A stretch of DNA of 64,000 nt. Origin: Legionella quinlivanii (GTDB taxonomy: Bacteria; Pseudomonadota; Gammaproteobacteria; Legionellales; Legionellaceae). The notes below the pieces were generated by a model, which was not told the origin of the DNA, made no database searches, and saw only the letters and a list, made by a program, of their open reading frames with translations. Within the stretch, counting starts at the first letter, position 1; each line of letters starts with the position of its first letter. Shown one piece after another: positions 28,235-38,800 of this stretch. The DNA lies in contig NZ_UGOX01000001.1 in the NCBI RefSeq assembly GCF_900461555.1, forward strand, positions 350,001 through 414,000. The letters run 5' to 3'. A program made the position numbers and the translations under genes.

Positions 28235-29437
28235 ATGCATGACTTGGATAAAAAAAGGATTGTTTCAAGGCCTGTAACCAATAGCCAAGGTGAAAGTATA
28301 CTCTATGGCTTTGGATTTGACGAAATAAAGGGGCGTAGAAAAGAGCAGGAAGATGCTTTAGCCTGGGAAGTTTACGAGCCATCTATATTTGAAGATCTGA
28401 CACCGCTTCAAATAGCTCAACGCTTATGGACGTCTTATCGTCTGATTAACTCGGAAATTTTAAACGTAATCGATCAAAGCGGCACTACCGCTGTAACCAC
28501 CATTTTTAACCAGGAATATCTGATTAGCGCTTTAGTCGCTGATGCGGCAGTTTTTGTCGCTATCTATGATGAACACGGCGAGCTTGTTGGTGTTAGCAGG
28601 CTTAACCAACGCGTGCATAAACCGGAGTTGCAGTCTGAGCGAGACAGGATCTACGCAGCCGGCTCATCTATTGAAGGTGACGAAGGACGGGTACAGGGCC
28701 GGCTAGCTATCTCGCGAGCTTTTGGCGATAAGGACGTTAAAGGGATCATTCCCGATCCTGATCTAATGATTACCTACATGGGTGATATTCCCAAGGAATA
28801 CAGTGTACATCTTATTAGCAGCTGTGATGGATTTACCGATGCTGCAAAAAAAGACACACAAAGGAGCCATGAAAAATTATTGCATTCTTGCTTAACTGCT
28901 TTGAACAAAGGTAAACCGGGACGATGCCATCCAATAGAAATTGCCAGCTATCTGACCCGGCAAGCGCTTGCCCGGGGTTCACGAGATAATATATCCGTGT
29001 CTGTTCAAATTGTTAAACATAGCGGTAAATACGCCTCTTTTTGCGGGATGTCTGGTATTTACGATGGTCACGGCGGCTATCAGGCTTCGCATTACACCGC
29101 AGATCACATTGGGGATATTATCAAGAAGCAATTGCTTCTCTCTGAAGCAGAATATGCCGTGCAGGAGCAAAGTGCTATCCAACAGGAGGCTGATTTTCTG
29201 CGTGATAATCAGGATGTTAACGATGGATTCATTCTGAGTTTTTTCTCGCCTTCAGATGATGATACTTTAACGGATGATTCTAAAGAGGCTGCTGAACCAG
29301 TGATGGAGGAATCAGAAGAAGTGGTCAATGCCAAGGCAAGTGAAATATCCTCTGTCATCAATGTGACATTCTGGAGTTCAGAGGAAAAAAATATAACCCG
29401 AATACTTCCTGGAAATAAACCTCCGGAATTACCTTAA
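28235..29437 (+). CDS. PP2C-type protein phosphatase with relocated DGHGG segment
   Basis: A 400-residue PP2C-family protein with a rearranged order. N-terminal RRKEQEDA (residues 34-41) is the PP2C RxxxED motif. In ordinary members the DGHGG metal motif follows within ~30 residues; here it is absent and the chain goes on to SGTTA (82-86), RLAISRAFGDKDVKG, SSCDGFTD (Asp198) and SRDNIS (249-254), the normal last strand. Only then comes SGIYDGHGGYQASHYTADHI (277-281 = DGHGG), which looks like the missing strand and helix 1. An acidic tail (~310-400) follows. All metal-binding aspartates are present, so activity is plausible. Probably a manganese/magnesium Ser/Thr phosphatase, possibly a translocated effector. 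Confidence 0.8.
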   Translation: MHDLDKKRIVSRPVTNSQGESILYGFGFDEIKGRRKEQEDALAWEVYEPSIFEDLTPLQIAQRLWTSYRLINSEILNVIDQSGTTAVTTIFNQEYLISALVADAAVFVAIYDEHGELVGVSRLNQRVHKPELQSERDRIYAAGSSIEGDEGRVQGRLAISRAFGDKDVKGIIPDPDLMITYMGDIPKEYSVHLISSCDGFTDAAKKDTQRSHEKLLHSCLTALNKGKPGRCHPIEIASYLTRQALARGSRDNISVSVQIVKHSGKYASFCGMSGIYDGHGGYQASHYTADHIGDIIKKQLLLSEAEYAVQEQSAIQQEADFLRDNQDVNDGFILSFFSPSDDDTLTDDSKEAAEPVMEESEEVVNAKASEISSVINVTFWSSEEKNITRILPGNKPPELP

Positions 29438-29800
29438 ATCGGCTAAATCTGCGCTTAAAATAATCACTAAATAGCTGCCATGTGCACAGTGATATTTTAT
29501 ATCCTTATTGGACATTTTTTCAGAATTGATTTCCAAAAATACTTTCATTATCATGCCGTTGGTTACCGGATATGTTTATGGAAATTAGGAACAATCATGA
29601 GCTTTGCAAGTCCTCTTTATCACGTTTTTCTATTCAATTTCATCTCTTCGTTTATAAAAAATAGTACCTCCCTGTATTGTTAGCTCAGTTTGGAAAATCC
29701 AGTCCTTTTTAACGGTTTGGTATTCTGATGCTGGTGATGTCCGATAAGTCTGGAAGGCAAATCTTACATCACAAACAATTTGTAGACAAAAGGAAGAGAA
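29438..29800. other. Intergenic region upstream of the giant YD-repeat gene
   Basis: About 360 AT-rich bases. I see no coding region with a credible ribosome-binding site and family match. The last 15 bases contain AAGGAAGAGAA, the ribosome-binding site for the gene at 29801. A promoter presumably lies here but I cannot place it with confidence. Confidence 0.5.
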
Positions 29801-32800
29801 ATGTCGCAGATTTTTACAGGTACAGGCTTGGGCCTTCAAGGCTCCTCTTTCAGCCAATTAGGTGCTTACGGCCCCCAGGGTAACGCTATTTTTGGTCAGA
29901 ATGGCCTCTCGTTGTATATCAATGCAGCCAATGGCAATCTGATACTAAAACAATCCGATGGTTTCCTGGCGAATCAGGGAATCGGTTTCAACTTATTTTC
30001 AACCTATAACGCTCAAGGAAAAAAAGCAGATCGCTGGCTGTTTAATACCCAAACTCATCTGATTATCGATGGCGAGCCCAACAGTGCGGGGGCGAGTCTG
30101 ACCCGAATCGGTGAGGATGGCCATTACAGCCGCTTTGTTTTTGATTCGGCGAGCAAGTCCTATCTGCCAGAGGACGGTGGTATTGAAAGGATACAATGGA
30201 CGGGCAGTGGATGGTCATATTCTCAAGGCGCATCGGCAGTCAATTGCGAATACAATCCAGAAGGCTTGCTGACAGCCTGGAGCGACCGGGATGGGCATCG
30301 CTTGAATTATGTGTATAAGGATGGCCAGCTAAGCGATGTGTTTGATTGCACTGGCCAGCAAAATATCCATTGGCAATTCCAGCAGGGCTTGCTGCAGGAT
30401 ATCAGCTTTTATGATCAGGGTTTACTTGTCCATCACCTCCACTATAACTATGACGATTCTGGCCGTCTTCGATTAGTTATCCAGGATCAGGACGATGGCA
30501 AGAGTTCGTGGGTAGCTTACGATTACCAGGATGATTCCGATCTCATCGAATCAATCCGCCAGAGCGATGGCTGTGCGCTGCATTTCAGCTATGACGAGCA
30601 GAACCGGATAAGCAGTATGTCTGATGGAGAGGGCAGGATAACTCAATTTAATTATGAGCCGGGCTGCACAAGAGTAAGCAATCAATTAGGGGAAACCTGG
30701 TGCTATTCATTTGATGATAAGGATCGTCTCACAGAAATCAGAGGTCCGGACAATAATACAATCAGTTATCAATACCAGGGCAATTATCTCAGTCGCATTG
30801 TGAAAGGCGGACTGGTATGGAATTTTATTTATAATGAAGCCGGAGACTGTATACGTACTGAGGAACCTGATGGTCAGATCATTCAAAGAACCTTTGACGC
30901 CGAACATCGCCTCTTGTCTGAAAGCAAATCTTCCGTGTTTAATGGAAATAATCATCCTGGGCAAACAGCGGCAGCCCATTATATCTATGATTCAAAGGGG
31001 CATTTGCGCTTTGCAATTTCTGATAATGGAACGGTTACTGAATATCGCTATAACGAGGCAGGGGCATGCCTCAATCGCCGCGTCTATTTAAAATCAGCTT
31101 TTGATTTAAGTCCTTCGGATTCAGGACAACCCAGCTTAAGTGATCTGGAGTCCTGGAGCAAACGCCAGCCTGCCGCGCAAATCAGTCTGGTCGCATATCA
31201 GTATGACTGGCGCGGACAACTGCAGCAGGAAATCCACTATCAATCAGTGGACGCTGCGGGAAACGGTTTGGAGCAAAACGCGTTAAGAACTTACTATCAA
31301 TATGATGCGCGCGGACGTTTGATTGAAAAAACAGTGCCCACTGAATGGGGTGATAACAAAACCTATTTTTTTTATGATGATTTGGGTCGGCTCACCTGTA
31401 CCAGAGATAATTTGGGTGTTATCAATCAATATGAATATGACGACAGTCATCAACGAATAATTCAAACGGACAGCAGGGGCTTGAAGACCCTTTATCTTTA
31501 TGATCGAAGCGGGCTTCTGTTGTCAAAGCAGCAGCTGGGTAACAATAACCGTGATTTCGGAGTAGAGCGGTTTGAGTATGATAGTGCAGGACGTCTGATT
31601 TCAGAAACCGACTGGGAGGGACGGAAAAGTTGGTATTTGTATGACAAGGCAGGGTTGCTTTGCGCCAAAGTCGATAACAAGGGTCATCTGAAGGAATACC
31701 GCTACGATGCCGAGGGCCGACTGATTCAGTCCATTGAATACGCCCAAAAAGTAGATGAACAGCAGCTTGGCGGTCTTGATCTGGAACTAATTCGTCCAAC
31801 TCACTCAAGTAAAGATCGCTACAACTGGACGTTTTATAATCAATACAATCAAATTGCTTATCAGGTCGATGCCACAGGGGCAATTATTGGTTATCGATAC
31901 GATGCACAAGGCCAATTGACTGAAAAAATCGCCTATGCAGAGCGTATAGCAATAACTAATTTGTTTGATGCCATAAAATCGGGAACGATAACCCCGGCTG
32001 AAAATGCTAATGACCGGCACTACCGTTACTATTATGATATTGCCGGGCGTTTGCAGGCCGAAATTAATGCTGAGGGAGCGGCAATCGGCTATCAGTATGA
32101 TCGCTTGGGAAACTGTATTGAAGTCCGTAAATTTTACAATAAGGCAATCCCTGGCGATCTGAAATCATGGGGGGAGATTGAGCCGGCTGCTTCTGACAAA
32201 GATATTGTTAATTACTCATTTTATAATTCGGCTGGTTTAAAGGAAGCGGATATTGATGGCGAAGGGTTTGCCACCAGCTATTACTACAATAACGCGGGTA
32301 TGTTGATCCAAAAAAGACAATATTTTACCGCTTTATCAAAGCCATTGCGTTTGTGTTTGGACAAAGCCTGGGACGATCAAAAACCCAACTGTCATTCCAA
32401 AGACAGGATAACCAGTTATCGCTATGACGAAAGGCAGTTATTAATCGAGGAAAATCAGTCAGGTGGTTTGACCTTGAATTACTTCTACGACAATAGCGGC
32501 TTAATGCTCGAAAAAAGAGCTTTCGATCGTTTCCGGGAGCAAAGCCGCGGTGCACGCTATCAATACGATGAACGCGGCCGACTGATAGCAAACCTCAGTG
32601 CAGAAGGCGAACAGTTATTGCGCAATATCGCGCTTTCAAAAGAGGAAATTGCCGCTATTTGGCAGCAGCATGCTATCCATTATAGTTACAGTAATAATGA
32701 TTCCTTACTGACTAAAACCAATGCGCTTGGGCAAACAGAACGCTATGTTTATGATGAGCAGGGTCGGCTGGTCTTTATTCTCAATGCCGATGGGGAAATC

Positions 32801-35800
32801 AGGGAACAGCAATACGATGACTTTGGGAATCTGACCCGTTACATTCAATACAGCAAACATTTTAAAAACCTGTCTCCTGAAATGAATGCTGGCAATTTAC
32901 ACGATTACCTGACACTGCACAAAGATCCCGCAGATGAAGTAACCGAGTATGAATACAACCATCTCGGGCAAGTCATCAGAACCTGTAAAGGTTCTCGCCT
33001 GGAAACAGCGACCCGCTACAATGCTTTTGGCGAAGTGGAGCAACTGACTCAGGATGCCCAGGGAAAATCCCCACTCACAATCAATTATTTCTATGATAAG
33101 CGGGGGCTTCTGGTTTTGCAGCAGGACAGTGCCACAGGAATTTTTCAGCCGCAATCCTGGAGTTACGATCGTTTTGGACGACTGATGATTGCAGTTGACG
33201 CCAATCAAAATAAGACCAGTTACAAATACAACCAGCGAGGGGAATGTACTGCTGTCATCAATGCGAAAGGTAAAGAGAAAACCATACGCTATGACGCGTT
33301 TGCAAGAGTAGTGTATGAGTTTGATCAGCTGCGGACCATTTATGAATATGATGACAGCAACAACAGTGTGACCATCAGACAGCCGGATAAAGGCAGGGAA
33401 GTCAAGACAGAATTTAATGCCTTTGGCGACAAGATTAGCTTCACTGACTTCAATGGTGCGGTTACCTCTTTCACATACGATGTGAATGGGCAATTAATCG
33501 GAAAAAATGAACCATTGGGTCTTCAGTCTTTTTATACTTATGACCGCGCCGGGCAATTAATCAAGGAATCAAAAGACGGCCGTATTACCCAATACACTTA
33601 TGATGCGGCGGGAAGAGTATTGATTAAAACCATCGATCCTGAGGGTTTGAACCTCACCACGCAGTATCATTTTGATGGAGTAGGTCGTCAACTGGAGGTT
33701 ATTGGCCCTGATCAGATTGTTAAACAGTTCAGCTACGACAGTGCTGGAAATTGTATTCGCAGTTGTATTAATCCATCGGGATTGAATTTAATTACAGAGT
33801 ATGAATATGACAATAAGAATCAGCTGACAAGACAAATAGTTCTTAATCCCGGCGGCAAAAACCAGGTTACTGCCTATAAATGGGATGCTTTAGGACGCTG
33901 TACCCAGAAAATAATTGATCCTGAAGGCCTGTCCCTGGTGACGCAATATACCTATGACGCCAAGGGCAATCTCTGCAGTGAAACTGATCCTCGGGGCAAT
34001 ACCCGGTATTGGATCTATGATGCCATGGATGAATGCCGGTTCCAGATTGATGCGCGGGGCTGTGTTACTGAGTTTAAATATGATTTGCATGGCCGCAATA
34101 TTTGCACTATTCAATATGCCAATGAAGTGCGCCTAAATGCAGTGGCTACAGAAAATGACATGAAACTGCTGCTTAAAAGCAGTAGCGCGGATCGCTACAG
34201 TTTCAAGCAATTTGATTCCGATGGACATGTGCTATTAAGCTTTGATCCAATGGGTTATGCCACTGCATACACCTATGATGTGCAAGGCAATGTCACTCGA
34301 ATAATACGCTATGCAAAACCGGCATCACTTGAGGATTTAAAGAACGGTATCATTCCGGTTTTTGGAAAAACGGAAGCCGGCCGGGTACAGCATCTGGCCT
34401 ATGACAGTTTAAACCGCCTGCGTTATCAGCTGGATGACGAACACCATCTAACTGAGTTTAGATATAATCAAGCTGGCGAAGTGGTTTCCAAAACCCGATT
34501 TGCCAACCGCTTTCTCTTCGATTTAACTCAATTCAATCAGGCTGAGATTGAAAAGTCGATATCCAGAAATCTGCAGTCTGATCAAACCAGCCGTTATAGC
34601 TATGATCAGGCAGGCCGATTGCTTGCTGAGTTAAATGCCGAAGGCTTTGCCGTTAAATATCAATATGATCGCCTGGGTAATCTTATTGCCACGCAGGGTT
34701 TTGCAATACCAGTAAGCGCATCTGATGAAAACTGGTTGTCTGCGCTTAAATCAGATAGTCATGATCGCATTACTCGTTCGGTGTTTGACGCGGCTGGACG
34801 GGAAATCTATCGAATCAGCGCCGAAGGACGTGTGATTGGCCGGCAATATGATGCAGTTGGAAATATTGTCTCTGAAACCAGTTATGCCGTCAGGTTCAAT
34901 CTATCAGAATACTCTGAGGAGAGCTTAGCGTTGGCGCTGCAAAACATCTTGGGAAGAACCACTGCTTATCAATATGACAGCAATGGGCGCCTGACGAATA
35001 AAACAGATGCCGAACATCAGCAGACAGTGTATGACTATGATGTGAATGGCAATCTCATCTCCAAAACAGAAGCGAATAAAGCGATCTGGCGTTATGATTA
35101 TGATGCGTCCAATCAATTAATTACTACCATATCCCCCGAAGTTGATATCGCCTTGGGTTATCAATCGCAACGTCGTTCGATCATTACTAGAAACCTGTAT
35201 GATAACTTCGGAAATATGATTAAAACGGTCAAGGATGCAGAAGGACTCTGCCAAATTCGTGAATATACTTTTGATGCAAACAATCATTGTATACAAATCA
35301 GTTATCCTGATGTTGCCGTCAATAATGCCGACTTAAGCGCCTCAATGAACCGGCAGGAAATAAAGAAAACGCTGAAGGAACTATTTCGATACAATGCTTT
35401 CGGTGAGGTCGAGGCGCAGTCTGATCGGGCCGGTAACTGGCAATATTTTACCTATGATCGCGAGGGGCATTTACGGTTTTCACTGAATCAGCTGGGCGCT
35501 TTAACGGAGTATGAATACAATGATTTGGGCCAGCTAGCTGGAAAAACCAGTTACGCCACCGGTATTTACCTCAAGGCCGGTAGTGAGGTAAACGGCGCAG
35601 AGCTTGCCGATGCCCGTAAAACCAATGGCCTGGATCGTCACGAGTTTTATCAATACGATCGACTGAATCGGCTAATTAAAACAGAAAAAGACAGCATGCG
35701 TTCATTCAACGCGTCCAGCCGCAGTTATGAGTTCTCTACACCCACAACTCGTTATCAATACAATGCCTTCGGAGAAGTCATCAGGACCGATGTCTTGCTG

Positions 35801-38800
35801 CATGAGGGAGTCTATGCTTCCAGCCGTCGATACTATGATAAAGATGGATTGCTCACTGGAGAACTTAATGCTGAAAATTATTTAACCCAGTATCAATACA
35901 ATGCCTTTGGTGAATTAAGCCAGCAAACCGAGTACGCCGAGCGAGCCAGCTGCTTTGATGACTTTGATGTTAAACCACCTGCAAGCGCCAGTCTGGATCG
36001 AGTGTTTCTTTATCAATACGATGCTTTGGGAAGGGTTCAGAAAAAAATACAGCGTCAGGTGACTTATCAGCAATTGAATAGCAATGGACAACTAGTGAAT
36101 TTAACCGCTGATATTGTTAATTCCTACGAATACGACGGCATGGGTAACCTGGTAAAAATGACCGATGCCGAGGGGCAGAGCAGTTATTTCAGCTATGATG
36201 CGCTTGGACAGTTAAAAGCCAAAATGGGCCCGCAAACACAGTCTGGGCGCGCTGCCGTATCGTATACCTACGATGGCCTTGGGCATCTCATAGAAACTAT
36301 TCAATATGCGAATGGAGCTACACTCGACAGAGAGGGATTTATTCTTCCGGCAGCATCAGCCAATGACCTTCACACGCTTGATTTTTATGACAGCAATGAT
36401 CAATTGCTCCTGCAGCAGGATGCGATGGGACATTTCAAATTTTATAGTTATGACGAACAAGGCAACATGGCCCGTGCCTGGGAGCTACTTTCCCAGATTG
36501 ACGGAAGCCAGCGGCTTATAGACAAGCGTTATTTTTATGATGCCGGCGGTCATTTGCTGCGAGCGGCTACTCGAAAAGCCAATGGCGACTGGGCCTGTGA
36601 GGATAGCCAATATAATGTGTTCGGCGAAGTGGCTCATAAGGGAATTAATGGACAACTTAATATCCATTATGACTACGATCAGGCGGGGCGTTTATGGCGC
36701 TCTAACTCCGAGGGCTATTATCAATTGTTCATCTATGATTTGAGCGACAAAGTCACGCAAATCATAACCTCTACTAATGCCTTTCGTCCGGCTGCCGGGG
36801 AAGATGGCGTGGATCTGTCGGATAAACAATTTGAAACTGCGCGATCTTTTCAAACGGAATCCTGGGAGTTCGATCTTCAGCGTCAGAATAATCTCTATGA
36901 CAATCTGGGCAATTTGCTGGCGCAAAGCCGCGAGTCGACAGAAAATCCACTGACGATTAACGATAGTGTCCATCTGAAAACAATCAATCAGACGTACAGC
37001 TATGATCGCTGGGGAAATGTGTTGAGCCATCGTAATGCCAATGGCTATGAAACAAACTATCAGTATAACGGCTTAAACCAGATCACTGAACAGGAGCTTC
37101 CCCAGGTAATGGCTTATGATGAACATGGTGTCGGCCGATTAATCAATCCTCGGCTGTTGTATGCCTACGACCGCCTGGGTCGATTAATAGGTTTTACGGA
37201 TGCTAATGGACATACGGTAACAAAAGTATTGGATGCCTCAGGGAATGTAATACAGGAGCGAGATGCGAAAGGTGGGCTGAGGCAGAAATACTATGATATT
37301 TTAGGCCGGCTGAAAGAAAGCATCAATGAGTTGGGCGGTTCTACGGTTTATCTTTACGACAAAGCAAATCGTTTGACCGGCATTCAGACCTCGGCTAGTA
37401 AACAGCAATATTTCTACGATGAGGCTGGCCAGCTTCTGCAGCAAATAGATGGTGAAAACAATACTTCTCTGTTTGTGTACGATGAGTTGGGAAATTTAAT
37501 CGGCAAGCGAAATACTTTTGGATATTGGCGATCAATGGTTTATGACGATGCCGGTCATAAACTTGCCGAAACGGATGAGTTAGGCCATGTACAAAGCTGG
37601 AGCTATCAGGATGGACGACTGGTTTCGCACACTGATCTTGGCCAGCATCAGACCATTTATCGATATAACCGAAACGGTTTGCTGCTTTCAGAATCAGGCT
37701 CTGGGCGCTCAATAGACTATCATTACCAGGGCGATGGCAGTCTTAGACAATACGTGGATAACACACGCGGCGAGGTGCTGAATTATCAGTATGACAATGA
37801 GGGAAATGTCAGCAGCAAACAAAGTTCTCGCATCAATCCTGGAAAAGACGGCTGGCTGCTTGAGTCTGATCACTATGAATATGACAGTCTCGGACGATTA
37901 ACCTCTGTCAGGCGAGCCCATCCCGATGATGTGGATAGCCGTTTCCCGCAGCAGGATAAAAGTCTGTTATCAATCGATTATCAATACGATGCGGCGAGTA
38001 ATTTAAGGCATAGTCTTATCACCGCAAACTATGGCGGATATGAAAAAGCCAGTAGTGATGAATACTACAGTTATGATGAAAACAACCGCGTTAAAGTCAG
38101 TAAAGGAAAATTGCTCGATGGCAATATACAAATTGATAAAGATCAGGGAAGTCTTCTTGCTTATGATGCCGCTGGTAATTTAACCGGGGCGGATAAATAT
38201 GAGGAAGAGATCCTTCATCATTATTTATATGGGTACAATAAGAATAATCAACTGGAGTGGACGCAGAAAGATAATATAACCCTGGAGTCACGAAAGTATA
38301 ATCAGGCGGGGCAGGTCATAGAGGAGCGTCTCTTTGATGCGAGGGGAAATGTCGCTCAGATTAATCGCTCAAGTTATAAAAACGGCTTTTTGGATTATGT
38401 AACTACCACCCGCCCGGTAGGAAATCTTGAGCATCTGGTGAGCCAAAACACGTTTTACTACGATGTTGCAGAAAATCTGACGGCGGAAAGGCTGCGGGTG
38501 GAAAAACAAGGGCAAAACGCGGGATATACACTGACGCATGAATATCGTTTTGCCTGGTGGGATGATTATCGCCGCTCAGAAGATTACGCTACATTGAGTA
38601 TTGACTATCAGGCCTCAACCTATGGTTTGAGCATGCGAATTTATGATGTGAATGGTCAATTACAAGACGCGATTGATCAACAGCCCGACTCCAGCGGCAC
38701 CAACAGCGCGCATTATTCCAGCAGCGCTGTGGACGGCATCCGCTCGCGAGAGGATCAAGCCGGTAAAACCAGCTATCTCAGTGTGAATGGGAAACATATT

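Noticed and set aside
29480-29683. 67-codon frame upstream of the YD-repeat gene
   Set aside because: No ribosome-binding site worth noting, low-complexity hydrophobic content and no family match.
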